The notes below the pieces were generated by a model that saw only the letters and a list, made by a program, of their open reading frames with translations, was not told the origin of the DNA and did no database searches. A stretch of 64,000 nt of DNA, taken from positions 516,186-580,185 of the forward strand of contig VXBP01000375.1 of NCBI GenBank assembly GCA_013400115.1, written 5' to 3'. The position numbers and the translations under genes are program-made. Positions 21,687 through 33,252 of this stretch are shown piece after piece; within the stretch, counting starts at the first letter, position 1, and each line of letters begins with the position of its first letter. The stretch is from Rhinopomastus cyanomelas (taxonomy: Eukaryota; Chordata; Aves; Bucerotiformes; Rhinopomastidae).

Positions 21687-22053
21687 GCTCAGGGGCATCT
21701 AGTGACAGGACAGGGGGCACCAGGTGTCAGCTGGAACACAGCAGGTTCCACATCAGTGTGAGAAGGAACTTCTTCCCAGTGAGGGTGACAGAGCCCTGGA
21801 AGAGGCTGCCCAGGGAGGTTGTGGAGTCTCCTTCTCCCAAGATGTTTAAAACCCACCTGGATGTGTCCCTGTGCAACTGGATCTAGGGGATCCTGCTGTG
21901 GCAGGGGATCGGACTGGATGGTCTTTCAAGGTCCCTTCCAGTCCCTCATGTTCTGTGATTCCATGGCTGGATCTAGGGGATCCTGCTGTGGCAGGGGATC
22001 GGACTGGATGGTCTTTTGAGGTCCCTTCCAGTCCCGCATGTTCTGTGATTCCA
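21687..22053 (+). mobile_element. CR1-A fragment with 89-bp duplicated 3' end
   Basis: Plus-oriented ORF2 end and tail. The terminal segment from CTGGATCTAGGGGATCC occurs at 21878 and again at 21967, 89 bp apart, both with the full tail and GTTCTGTGATTCCA. Confidence 0.9.
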
Positions 22054-23314
22054 AAATTAACCCCTAAACTTGCACGGGAGTGAAACATGGGGAAAAGCCA
22101 CGCGCTCCCCAGCGCAAGACAGGAAAGAGGAGACGATAACAGAGAATCAATCCCCGTGCAAAGCAAAACAGAAGGACTAACTAAAAGGGCTCCATCTGCT
22201 TTTAATTTGAAGCCACAGCACAGGGGAGAAGTTAAAACTCCAATAGGTACCTACGTTCCTTTGAAAGGCTAAGTCTGCGCCTGAAGAAAGAGGCTTTTCA
22301 CTTACCTCCTGTGGTATCAAAGAGCCCATTAAAAACCAATAAAATACTGGGAAGCTTTTTACCCCTGTGAAACAGTGCAATTAATATCCTTCAGCACACG
22401 ATTATTGATTTTTATAAAGCCATTTACGGGCTTGTGCAGTCGCGATTATCCAACCCCGTGGGTGCCAGGGAAGGAGGAGTTCTCAGAAGTGGAGCCGTAT
22501 CCTCATTCCCACGTCAGCATGGCCCAAATTTACAGACTTCTGATGGTTTTATCCCTTTGCTTTCCCCCAGGATGCTTTTGTTGCTAACGGCGCAGGGCTC
22601 CGGCACAGGATTAACCCTTCTCTTCCCTCCCACCTGAGACAGATGCTTCCTCCCCCGGCCCTGTGCTGTGAAGTATATCACCTGTCAGCCAGCCATCGGC
22701 TACTTGTGGCTGGCGGGTTGGAGGCTCAGCAGAGTAGGCTTCACGTCAGAAAACCAGCAGCTGCTCGTACATCACACTGGTCATTAGCAGAGGATCATTC
22801 TGGACCTTTGCCCACAGCACCTTGCTATGGCAAGAGAAAGGCTATAAAACCCTAGGCCCTGTCAGCTATTGTCATTTAGGTGAGAATTTATCAGGTCTCA
22901 GAGTGCCCTCTGACTGGATTATTATGAATAATGAATGAAGCTTTACGCCACACCGAGGCATTAATAAGACTGGGCTGACTGGGAGAAAGGCAGGGCGGTA
23001 TCAGAGCGGGCACTTCGTCCACAGCTGCTGGGTTTGCTGGGTTTAACTGACGCGACCGAAACGAGGAGCTCATTTAATTATTAAGCAAGTAGCATGATGC
23101 TTTTGGTGCAGCCGACGGGTGGTATCGCTGCCCTGCTCGCGGAGAGCTCGCAACAAAGGGCTGTCTGCTTTCGACCCCTTCGCCACATCCATCGCCTGCT
23201 CTTGAGCAGCTGAATCCACAAAGTCTCCCTGGCAGAACAAAGCCAGGCAGTGCTCATCCTCACTTTTCCTTTTAATGTAACTTCAGAAAACCTAACATAT
23301 AAGTGGTTTTGCAA
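22054..23314. other. Intergenic, candidate conserved noncoding block
   Basis: A repeat-free stretch. 22655-23010 contains CACCTGTCAG, a TATAAAA at 22843, GTGAGAATTTATCAGG and TTATGAATAATGAATGAAGC. The motif density resembles a developmental enhancer. This is inference only. Confidence 0.35.
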
Positions 23315-23389
23315 CGTGGTCTAGGGGGTCCTGCCCTGCCAGGGGGATTGGACTGCGTGATCGTTCAAGGTCCCTTCCAATGCCTAATG
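23315..23389 (+). mobile_element. CR1-A 3' tail joined to an inverted copy
   Basis: GTGGTCTAGGGGGTCCTGCC to CCCTTCCAATGCCTAATGG. It runs straight into a minus-oriented copy, so the two tails face each other. Confidence 0.85.
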
Positions 23390-23795
23390 GAAAGGACCTC
23401 GAAAGATCGTCCAGTCCAATCCCCTCCCAGAGCAGGATCACCTAGATCCAGTCCCACAGGAACATGGCCAGGTGGGTTTGAAATGTCTCCAGAGAAGGAG
23501 ACTCCCCAATGACCCTGGGCAGCCCCTGCCAAGGCTCTGGCACCCTCACCGGGAACAAGGTCCTTCTCACACTGATGTGGAACCTCCTCTGTCCCAGCTC
23601 ACACCCACTGCCCCTTGTCCTGTCACTGGGTGCCCCCAAGCAGAACCTGGCTCCATCCTCCTCACACCCACCCTTCACATACTGATCAACATCCATGGGG
23701 TCACCTCAGTCTTCTCTCCTCCAAGCTCAAGAGCCCCAGCTCCCTCAGCCTTTCCTCAGCAGGGAGATGCTCCCCTCCCACCTTCATCTTCATGT
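23390..23795 (-). mobile_element. CR1-A fragment
   Basis: AAAGGACCTCGAAAGATCG through an open ORF2 end (84 codons on minus, 23442-23696) to GGGAGATGCTCCCCTCCC. The outermost tail bases are lost at the junction. Confidence 0.9.
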
Positions 23796-24385
23796 AACCT
23801 GCTGGAGATAGTCTGGGGATATCAATCAGGACTAGTGGTTTTCTCCCTTACTTTAACATTAGCTCCCAAATCCCTCCTCACAGAGGGACCAGGTAACCTG
23901 TGGGCGACACTCTGGGGATATCAGTCAGGATCACCGATTTTATTCCTTATGGCAGGTCAGTTCATTCCCAGTATCTCTCCCTACAGCACACAGCTGAGAA
24001 AGGGAAGGGACAAAAAGGCAACCACTAACCTAACTGGGGATGGGGATGGAGGAGGGGAGTAAGAACCCCACCAAACCACGACAGTAACAACAAAAAGCAG
24101 ATGCACAGCAGAAACTGCTGGCAGTAATCAGCCTCTTGGTGTGGTGGTTGCAGCTGCACTCCAGAGGAGCAAGCGCACGGAGCTGACAAGCACTCAAGGC
24201 TGTTATTTATCTTGGTACCAGCTTCACCAGCAAAACCCTTCTAAAAGGCTGGACACGCTTTATCTCAGGCATTAAAAGCACCAGCTCTGGCTCCACATGT
24301 CAGAAACACAGCTCCTGTTTCTCAGGGAGAAGCCTACCATCCAGAATGAATATTTGTACTTACAACCAACACACAGGCAGCAGCA

Positions 24386-24635
24386 ATGCCCAGGGGGCTG
24401 TGGAGTCTCCTTCTCCAGAGACATTTCAAACCCACCTGGCCATGTTCCTGTGTGACTGGATCTGGGGGATCCTGCTGTGGCAGCGGGATTGGACTGGGTG
24501 ATCTCTTGAGGTCCCTTCCAATCCCTCCTGCTCTGTGATTCTGAGACTGAGACACGTGGCCCTGTCTACTGCAGGGGGTTAGAACTAGGTGATCTCTGAG
24601 GTCCCTTCCAAACTGAACCATCTATGACTCAGCCT
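24386..24635 (+). mobile_element. CR1-A fragment followed by an older CR1 tail
   Basis: 24386-24543 is CR1-A (GGGGGCTGTGGAGTCTCC to CTGCTCTGTGATTCTG). 24555-24635 is a diverged tail (GCAGGGGGTTAGAACTAGG, CTGAGGTCCCTTCCAAACTG). Confidence 0.85.
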
Positions 24636-24689
24636 AACTCTCACCCCAACCTCTCAATTAATCATTATTACAGTAAATATTCTTCCCAG

Positions 24690-24930
24690 AAAGCTCCAAC
24701 AGGGGAGGGTTAGACTGGTCATCAGGAAGAAATTGTTCCTGGAGAGAGTGGTCAAGCACTGGACTGGGCTGCCCAAGGTGGTGGTTGAGCCCCCATCCCT
24801 GGATGAGTTTAAAAGATGCTTAGATGTGGTGTTGGGGGATCAGGTTTAGGGGTGACCTTGTAGAGTGGGGCTGCTGGTTGGACTCGATGATCCCAGGGGT
24901 CTCCAACCTGAATGGTTCTGTGATTCTTAA
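24690..24930 (+). mobile_element. CR1-B 3' fragment
   Basis: GGGGAGGGTTAGACTGGTC, GAGAGTGGTCAAGCACTGGA and GATGTGGTGTTGGGGGATCA to the end AATGGTTCTGTGATTC. Confidence 0.9.
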
Positions 24931-25499
24931 GCCACTGACACTCAGCCAAATCACAGAGAAAAACTTCACCCTCTTAAAAGAGAGACAGATTGAAGCTGCT
25001 TCTCTCTACACTATTAATCAAATTATCAGTTAGGATGCAATACTAATAATACAGCAAAACCCCACAAATATTAGGTCAATTACAAGTCTTTTAATTGCCT
25101 CAACTAAGTTCCTTCTTTCTGGTCCTGACTGGCTGGGGGCCGACTTGCACATCGGAACAGCTTTCCACACAATAGTTTAGAAACATCTGACCAGGCAAAA
25201 GGCAGGAACAGAACCCTCCAAACCTTTTTGAGGCACACAGCTGAAAAATTCCCAGGGCAGCAAGTTTCACTGCAATAAAGGGAGCTGGTACAACCTCTGC
25301 TGAGCTGTGATGCTGCGGCCCTTTTCCTATGCATGTGCTGCTTGTTGTGGGAAAAGCAAGCAGGAGGAGTCCTACAGCCCTGTTGTTCCTCCAGCAGCCA
25401 GAGATACAGTCCTCATCGTTACAGGGACAGTTTGCATCATTTCAGTGCTGGAGACCTCCGGCTCAAGCAGAACTTGTGGTCAACTGGAACTGTAAACCA

Positions 25500-26010
25500 C
25501 ACAGAATCATTCAGGTTGGAAAAGACCCCTGGGATCATCAAGTCCAACCAGCAAACCCACTCTACAAGGCCACCCCTAAACCAGACCCCCCAACACCACA
25601 TCTAAGTGATTTTTAAACTCATCCAGGGATGGGGACTCAACCCCCACCCTGGGCAGCCCACTGACCGCTCTCTCCAGGAAGAATTTCTTCCTGATGGCCA
25701 GTCTGACCCTCCCCTGGTGGAGCTGGAAGCCCTTCCCTCTGCTTCTGTCACTACTGACCTGTGAGCAGAGCCCAGCACCAGCATCTCTACAGGGTCCTTC
25801 AGACAGCTGCAGAGAGTGATGAGGGCTCCCCTCAGCCTCCTCTTCCTCAAGCTAAACAGCCCCAGCTCTCTCCATCACAGAACACTAGGGATTGGCAGGG
25901 ACCATGAAAGCTCATCCACTCCAATCCCCCTGCCCGAGCAGGATCACCTAGGCCAAGTCGCACAGGAACACATCCAATCTCTCCTCCTCAGATTTGTTCT
26001 CCAGGCCCTA
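25500..26010 (-). mobile_element. CR1-B with a nested CR1-A
   Basis: CR1-B runs from ACAGAATCATTCAGGTTGG to CCCCAGCTCTCTCCAT. At 25877-25977 a minus-oriented CR1-A tail interrupts it (ATCACAGAACACTAGGG to CACAGGAACACATCC). CR1-B text then resumes (TCTCTCCTCCTCAGATTTG). So A inserted after B. Confidence 0.88.
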
Positions 26011-26698
26011 TATCCAATCTCCAGGATTTACTCCCCACACATCTACCATCCCTACAGAAGAAAGCACCCACTGGTGAACTAGTTCAGGGACCATCTCCCC
26101 TGCACCCCATCCCTCCACAGCTGGCACCCCATGGCAGCGGCACTGCCGTTCCTGCCCCACCCCAGGGCTACCTCTTGCTGTCGGTGGGGCTCTGCATCGT
26201 TCCGCAGGGACTCTCTGAGCCTCCTTCCCTAACTGGAGCCAGAAGAAGCACCGGAGCGAGCCCAGCCGAGCTTCCTGTTGTGTGTGAGAGCCTTGCAGGA
26301 CTTTGGAGCAGAGAGCACAATTACAAACCTCTGGCCCTGAAGGAAGATGCAGAAACCTCCACGCTCTGTCTATTTTCTCCTGCCTGCTGCAGCGATTTCC
26401 CCTGACTTTAGCACTTCAAACGCCAGCGAGGCTGAATTTCCATGAGCTCTGCTGAGGAGCACAGGCTCCGGTTTTCACTTCAGATGAAAGCTACAGGCAG
26501 CCACCCTCGGGCCTCTCATCTCGAAATGACGCTGCTCAGGCAGGGGGACGACGACTACGGGACTAACGTCTTGGGCTTCATAAACGGGGAGCAGCGACAG
26601 GACAACCTTTTAATTGCAGTGGAGCTAGGGGACGTGTTTCAGAACACTGGCTAAGAGATTGTACCTTCTTGTCGGCAGTAATGAGTGACAACCGACGC
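26011..26698. other. Intergenic, no gene recognised
   Basis: Unique-looking; 26430-26650 is CpG-moderate with an open plus frame of 70 codons that matches no family I know. Confidence 0.35.
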
Positions 26699-27022
26699 AC
26701 AGGACATCAGGGATCGGCAGGGACCTCCAAAGATCATCCACTCCTATCCCCCCACAGAACATCAGGGATTGGAAGGGACCCCAAAAGAGCATCCACTCCT
26801 ATCCCCCCACAGAACATCAGGGATCAGAAGGGACCTCCAAACATCACCCAGTCCAATCCAGTTGCAGAACATCCCGGATTGGAAGGGACCTCCAAACATC
26901 AGCAAGTCCAACCCCCCACCACAGCAGGATCCCCTAGATCCAGCCACGCAGGAACATGGCCAGGTGGGTTTGGAAACGTCTCCAGAGAAGGAGACTCCAC
27001 CACACCCCTGGACAGCCCCTGG
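26699..27022 (-). repeat. 55-bp tandem array of the CR1-A tail (4 units) with attached body
   Basis: ACATCAGGGA-type starts at 26704, 26759, 26814 and 26869, a strict 55-bp period. Units are joined through CCCCCCACAGA. The last unit continues into the normal body (CACAGCAGGATCCCCTAG to GGAGACTCCACCACACCCC). Confidence 0.93.
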
Positions 27023-27199
27023 TTCACAGACTTGATTTTATTATCAGCAATAAGTGGCAACTGACTCATTTTAAAAGTCAAGGGGTACGCCATAAAGTTA
27101 ATGAGAATCTAGAGGCAATTAAAACACAACAGTTAGGACATCTGATGGATTTTCGGCTTCCTCCAGCTCCCTGTTACCTGTAGCAGATTTATCGTAGAA

Positions 27200-28215
27200 T
27201 CAGAGAATCACAGAATCATTCAGGTTGGAAAACACCCCTGGGATCATAGAGTCCAACCACCAACCCTACAAGTTCACAGAATCACACAATCACACAGATT
27301 CACAGAACATTAGGGATTGGAAGGGACCTGGAAAGACCATCCACACCAATCCCCCTGCCACAGCAAGATCACCTAGATCCAGTCCCACAGGAACACACCT
27401 GGGTGGGTTTCACCCCTAAACCAGATCCCCCAACACCACATCTCAGCATTTTTTAAACTCATCCAGGGATGGGGACTCAGCCCCCACTCTGGGCAGCCCA
27501 GTCCAGGGCCTGACCACTCTCTCCAGGAAGAATTTCTTCCTGATGGCCACTCTAACCCTCCCCTGTTGGTGCTGGAAGCCCTTCCCTCTGCTTCTGTCAC
27601 TAATGACCTGTGAGAAGAGCCCAGCACCAGCATCTNGATTCACAGAACATTAGGGATTGGAAGGGACCTGGAAAGACCATCCACACCAATCCCCCTGCCA
27701 CAGCAAGATCACCTAGATCCAGTCCCACAGGAACACACCTGGGTGGGTTTCACCCCTAAACCAGATCCCCCAACACCACATCTCAGCATCTTTTAAACTC
27801 ATCCAGGGATGGGGACTCAGCCCCCACTCTGGGCAGCCCAGTCCAGGGCCTGACCACTCTCTCCAGGAAGAATTTCTTCCTGATGGCCACTCTAACCCTC
27901 CCCTGTTGGTGCTGGAAGCCCTTCCCTCTGCTTCTGTCACTAATGACCTGTGAGAAGAGCCCAGCACCAGCATCTTTGCAGGGTCCTCTCAGACTGTTGT
28001 AGAGAGCGATGAGAGGTCCCCTCAGCCTTCCCTTCCTCAAACTAAACAGCCCCAGCTCTCTCCATCTCTCCTCATCAGATGGATTCTGCAGCCTCCTCCT
28101 CAGCATCATCACCCTCCTCTGCTCTCGCTCCAGCACCTCAATGTCTCCCTTCTCCTGAGGTGCCCCAAACTGGACCCAGTACTCAAAGTGCAGCCACCCC
28201 AGTGGGACAATCACA
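27200..28215 (-). mobile_element. CR1-B with nested CR1-A, partly duplicated
   Basis: CR1-B starts at AGAATCATTCAGGTTGG. At about 27271 a CR1-A piece (AGATTCACAGAACATTAGG to CACACCTGGGTGGG) splits it, with TTCAC on both sides. CR1-B then resumes with CACCCCTAAACCAGATCCCC. The stretch 27297-27635 is repeated at 27637-27975. The right-hand copy continues through a long open ORF2 end (minus, 27783-28214) to GGGACAATCAC. Confidence 0.9.
27297..27975. repeat. 339-bp direct duplication split by one N
   Basis: 27297-27635 and 27637-27975 are nearly identical. I see one substitution, CAGCATTTTTTAAAC against CAGCATCTTTTAAAC. A single N at 27636 lies exactly between them. Both copies include the nested CR1-A. 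The N at the joint suggests a contig join that kept both ends or both haplotypes. Confidence 0.93.
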
Positions 28216-28875
28216 AACCACTCTTGTAGCTTCCAAGCAACATGATCACTTCCCTTTGAAACCTTTGTTTAACCTCTGCCCTTCACGCTCTTTAGCAAAA
28301 GCCTCAATGTACTTCTCAGGCTTCGAGTGTCTTAAAAGCTGGATGAGAGCCCCAGATAGGTGGGAGGGAAGAACCGTCTCGAGCAGCCCACAGCTGGCCG
28401 CTGCTTACTCAAGGTTCTCTTCCGGAGAAGTCTTTTTGTAATCTCAATTTATTTCCAACTACTTTTGTTTTCCTTGAGGGACCCTACATCGCTACTGGAA
28501 TCACTATATTGCTACTTTTCATGTTTTTTACTTGCCCTCTGGAACAATAAAGGCTCAAAGGTTCATAAATATGCATTCTGTAATGTATTATGCTGACAAA
28601 GTGTTGCTCAGATAGCTGCTCCTGCCTTTAGGGAATGAGTAAGTTTACAGCATGCTTAAACCACAGCGTAAGAGGGAAGAGGGAGCGGGAGAGCGCTGCG
28701 TCAGCGCCTCGGCTAGGAGCCCAACAAAAGAGTTGTCCTGAAGCCACAGAGGGAGCAGGAAACGCAGCTGGATAAGGAACCACTGCCAGCACCGTGGAGC
28801 AGGCACGGGTGGAGGTTGAAGGGTGTCTGAGAGGGCATCGTACCTTCTTGTCTGGGGACTACGCTGCCAAGACAT
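28216..28875. other. Intergenic, no gene recognised
   Basis: Contains a lone AATAAA at 28546-28551 (GGAACAATAAAGGCTC) but no attached coding exon. It may be the end of an old retrocopy or chance. Confidence 0.3.
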
Positions 28876-29640
28876 CACAGAACAGACTCACGGTGCGATT
28901 CAGGTTGGAAAAGACCCCCGGGATCATCCAGTCCAACCAGCAACCCCACTCTACAAGGTCACCCCTTAAACAGATCCCCCAACACCACAGCTACGCGACT
29001 TTTAAACTCATCCAGGGATGGGGACTCAACCCCCACCCTGGGCAGCCCAGCCCAGGGCATGACCACTCTCTCCAGGAAGAATTTCTTCCTGATGGCCAGT
29101 CTGACCCTCCCCTGGTGGAGCTGGAAGCCCTTCCCTCTGCTTCTGTCACTAATGACCTTTGAGAAGAGCCCAGCACCAGCATCTCTGCAGGGTCCTCTCA
29201 GAGAGCTGTAGGGAGCGATGAGGTCTCCCCTCAACTTCCTCTTCCTCAAACTGAACAGCCCCAACTCTCTCCATCTCTCCTCATCACATTGATTCTCCAG
29301 GCCCTTCCCCAGCTTCACTGCCCTCCTCTGCCCTCACTCCAGCCACTCGATGTCTCCCTTGTCCTGAGGTGCCCCAAACTGGGCCCAGTCCTCAACGTGC
29401 AGCCTCATCAGTGCTTTGTTGCCCTCTGCTCTCACTCCAGCACCCTGATGTCTCCCTTCTCCTAAGGTGCCCCAAAATAGACCAAGTCCTCAAGGTGCAG
29501 CCTCACCAGTGCTGAGTGCAGGGGGACAACCCCTTCCCTCCTCCTGCTGGGGACACAGTTTCTAATCCAGGCCAGGACGCCACTGGCCTTCTTGGCCACC
29601 TGGGCGCCCTGCTGGCTCACGCTGAGCCGCCTGAACGGCA
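28876..29640 (-). mobile_element. CR1-B, longest copy
   Basis: About 760 bp from GCGATTCAGGTTGGAAAAG to CACGCTGAGCCG. On minus, 28959-29318 is open for 119 codons with ERWRELGLFSLRKRKLRGDL and SDRSRGKGFQLHQGRVRLA. Its upstream end has locally repeated CCTCACTCCAGC / GTGCAGCCTCA text. Confidence 0.9.
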
Positions 29641-30544
29641 GGTTCAGAGCCCAGATGTCAAGGCTGCTCTCTCAGCTGTGCAGACAGCGTTTGCACAAGT
29701 GCACTGTCAGCACAACAGGGGAACCCTCCTTCGATTAACCTGGGTTAGAGGGTGTAGCGCTGGAACCACGCTAACGACCTGGCGTGAGCTACTTACCGCG
29801 GAGACGAGCAGCACAGCCTCCATCCTGAAGTTGTTCTCGTCGGGGAGGACAAGTCTGAGCAACAACCAAGCTGAGCCTCATCAGAAACCCCTCCGAATGC
29901 TGCAACAAAAAGCCCTGCAAGATTTATTTGCTGGTAACAAACTCCCAAGGCCCACAAGTCTGCTTTGCTGTCTGGTGTTCAGCAAGGCCCCACACAGCGC
30001 TCGGGGCAAGTCTGGCTATTTGAGAACACTGCGTCTCCATTTAGTCTTCTGATTATCCCTGACATTTATCCACCAGGGAGAACACAAGTTCACTCTGCTC
30101 CACAGTTCCCATACTGGGGAGGATGATGCACATCCACCTCAAAGTCGGGAGAGGTTATCGGCGGTAGATACAGGGACCTGAAGGGCTGTCTGAGAGGTCT
30201 GCCCTGTGAACAAGGATGAAGAGGCAGTCAAATAATCACAGCCTCTCTTGTGAGGACGTGAACCAGCGTCCCAGCTTTGCCCCTCTCATCTGAAGCTTCC
30301 CCCGTGAAGCAGCAGGGGTCTGACAGCCTAGGAAGCCTCGGTTTCAGTCCACGCTGCTGAAGGTCTCTGACAGGCACGGAAGGCTCCCAACAGAAAACAC
30401 AACCATGTTGCCGGTGCTCTCTGTTCTCATAGCTCTGCAGCAGGCTGGCACAGCTCTGGCAGCACACAGCCCAATCCCAAACCCTGAGGTTTCCCCACCT
30501 CAGGGCAACAGACTGCTAATGGCATGGCTTTTTTCTTAGTTGAG

Positions 30545-30727
30545 ATGATGGGTCCAGTTCTGGGCCCCTCAGTTCCACAAGAGCTGCTGGAGAGAGCCCA
30601 GTGCAGAGCCGCAGGGATGATGGAGGGAGGGGAGCATCTCCCTGCTGAGGAAAGGCTGAGGGAGGTGGGGCTCTTGGGCTGGGAGAAAAGGAGACTGAGG
30701 GGGGACCCCATGAATGTTGTGAAGTAC
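30545..30727 (+). mobile_element. CR1-A internal fragment
   Basis: GGGTCCAGTTCTGGGCCCCT to GGGGACCCCATGAATGTTG, lacking the tail. A minus-oriented copy starts 2 bp later. Confidence 0.88.
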
Positions 30728-30728
30728 C

Positions 30729-31083
30729 AGAACATTAGGGATTCGAAGGGACCTCCAAAGATCATCCAGTCCAACCCCCCTGCCACAGCAGGATCCCCTA
30801 GATCCAGTCACACAGGAACATGCCCAGATGGATTTTAAGCGTCTCCAGAGAAGGAGACTCCACAACACCCCTGGGCAGCCCCTGCCAGGGCTCCATCACC
30901 CTCATTGGGAAGAAGGTCCTTCTCAGATTGATGCAGAACCTCCTCTGTCTCAGCTCACACCCACTGCCCCTTGTCCTATCACTAGATGCCCCTGAGCAGA
31001 GCCTGGCTCCATCCTCCTCACACCCACCCTTCACACACATCAACATTCGTGAGGTCACCCCTCAGTCTCCTGTTCTCCCAGCC
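30729..31083 (-). mobile_element. CR1-A fragment
   Basis: CCAGAACATTAGGGATTCG through the ORF2 end (open on minus 30798-31058) to GTCTCCTGTTCTCCCAGCC. Together with the previous entry it forms an inverted pair with about 50 bp of complementary text. Confidence 0.9.
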
Positions 31084-32289
31084 AAATCTGTGGTTCTAGA
31101 GCAAATCTCAGTACCTATTCAATGGGCAAATCAACTCAGTACCTCCTAAGCTCTTGGATAACCCGGCACTGACCCAAAAGCAGCTGCTCTGTTCACAGGA
31201 GATCACACCAGAGCAGTCTAGAGTGCGTTCTCCCTGCACCAGCTCTGAGCTGTGTCAGACACTTACCCTGAGCTCTGCCTGCAGACACAGCCAGCATCAG
31301 CTGAGCTTCTTTGCTCTTTGCTCTCCTGAAGTGGCCCAGGCTGCAAGTTCTCCTCGCACGGGACAGGCCAGGTTCTAAGAGCTTGCAGCAAACCTGTGAG
31401 CAGCAGCCAGGTCGTTCGGCCGGCCGGCATTCAGCAGCAGAAGAAAGGGGAGAGCCCTTGAATGGAGAGAGGAACAATGAGCCCTCCTGAAGAGGGACAG
31501 ACGCAGCGTGAGGGTTCCATCAGAACGAGAGCAGATCAGGACGGGGGATGCAGGCGCACGCTCGCTCCGCATCCCTCACGTGGGTCCAGCTGAACACGGC
31601 ACAACTGACGATCGTTTCCTCCCTTTCCTTACCTACGATTAGGCTTTTCGAGCGCGTAAGTGTTCCCTAATCAAAGAGCAGTTCCACGGAGCCCCTGACA
31701 TCAAAGGAGAGCCTTTCCAAAGCGATCACGGTATCAAAGCGATATTCCGTGCGGAATCGGAGGTGAACCGCTGCAATAATCCTTCTGGGACAGAGAGAAA
31801 GAACTACAGCAGCCCGTGCTGCCCAGCAGCATCCACAGCAATCCATCACAAAAGCCAGAAAGCACCGGCCCCCACGATGCACGCACTCGCCACCACTGCT
31901 CTTCTCCTCCATTTTCTCTTTGTCTGGGCAGCGACTCATCCTCGCTTGGCCCGAGAGGGCTGCAGCTGATCGGCAAGACTCGGGGGGAGCGACCTTCAAA
32001 CCCACCACCCTTCTGTACAGTGGAGTCATATTATGAAAAAAGGGAGGAGGACGAGCGTGACGGCAAAGATAGCAGGACGAGGTGAGGCTGCCTGAGACTC
32101 GCAACCCGTGTCGCGTGCCCTCCGAGAGTGTCACAGCGGGCAAGCCAGGGACTGGCGACTTCTCTACTTGCTGGAGAGGTGTTTACTAGCAAATTCAACT
32201 TACTTACAGACGTTAGGATGATAACCCATTTTGATAGGACTGACTGGTCACCCAACCAACCATCAGCTCAGTGATGTGCACTGTGCAAC

Positions 32290-32795
32290 ACAGCATCACA
32301 GAACATTAGGGACTGGAAGGGACCTCGAAAGATCTTCCAGTCCAATCCTCCTGCCACAGCAGGATCCCCTAGACCAGGTCCCACAGGAACATGTCCAGGA
32401 GGGTTTGAAATGTCTCCAGAGAAGGAGACTCCACAACCCCCTGGGCAGCCCCTCCCAGGGCTCTGTCACCCTCACCACGAAGAAGGTCCTTCTCAGACTG
32501 ATGTGGAACCTCCTCTGTCCCAGCTCACACCCACTGCCCCTTGTCCTATCATTAGATGCCCCTGAGCAGAGCCCGGCTCCATCCTCCCGACACCCACCCT
32601 TCACATATTGATCAACACTCAGGAGGTCACCCCTCAGTCTCCTTTTCTCCCAGCGCAAGAGCCCCAGCTCCCTCAGCCTTTCCTCACCAGGTAGTTGCTC
32701 CACTTCCTTCATCCTCTCTGTGGCTCTGTGCTGGGGTCTCTCCAGGAGCTCTGTGTCCTTCTGGAACTGAGGAGCCCAGAACTCAAGATGGTACA
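32290..32795 (-). mobile_element. CR1-A long copy
   Basis: CATCACAGAACATTAGGGAC to CTGGAACTGAGGAGCCCAG. The minus strand stays open through EERLRELGLLRWEKRRLRGD and KGGCREDGAGLCSGASNDRT, again suggesting a young insertion. Confidence 0.92.
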
Positions 32796-32904
32796 ATCTG
32801 ATCCAAGCACAATGCGCAGCCACATTCAAACGAATGAACGACTTCATCCCCTCTCCCAACAAAATCTTACCACAACACGCAACTCTCATCTTTAATGATC
32901 TTCC

Positions 32905-33252
32905 TTGAGGGTCCTGCTGTGGCAGGGGGATTGGACTAGATGATCTTTTGAGGTCCCTTCCAATGCCTACTGCTCTGTGATTCTTTACAACAGGTGAGCA
33001 CAACTGAAATCAAAGAAACAACCAGCAAATGAGGTGCCAGTATGTGAGCTTCCAAGTTTCTGTTAGTCCTCGATGTGCCAGTAGCACCGTGTCCCTAGGA
33101 AACACCCCAGGAAAGCCAGGGAATGAGGAGCGAGGAGGGGGAAGGAAACAGGGAACCAAAACATACTTGATCTAGGTGATCCTGCTGTGGCGAGGAGATT
33201 GGACTGGATGATCTTTCAACGTCTCTTCCAATCCCTAATGTTCTGTGAGGTC
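32905..33252 (+). mobile_element. Two CR1-A 3' tails
   Basis: 32905-32985 (GAGGGTCCTGCTGTGGCAGG to CTGCTCTGTGATTCT) and 33165-33252 (TTGATCTAGGTGATCCTGC to AATGTTCTGTGAGG). The 180 bp between looks unique. Confidence 0.85.

Larger units (their letters stand above)
29641..32289. other. Intergenic blocks, no gene recognised
   Basis: 29641-30544 and 31084-32289 look unique apart from the CR1 pair between. 31560-32200 has CpG-containing text such as CGATCACGGTATCAAAGCGA and may be conserved; no exon was recognised. Confidence 0.35.

Noticed and set aside
28546..28551. AATAAA as the 3' end of a plus-strand gene
   Set aside because: No coding exon or UTR-like sequence is attached upstream; a CR1-B lies immediately before.
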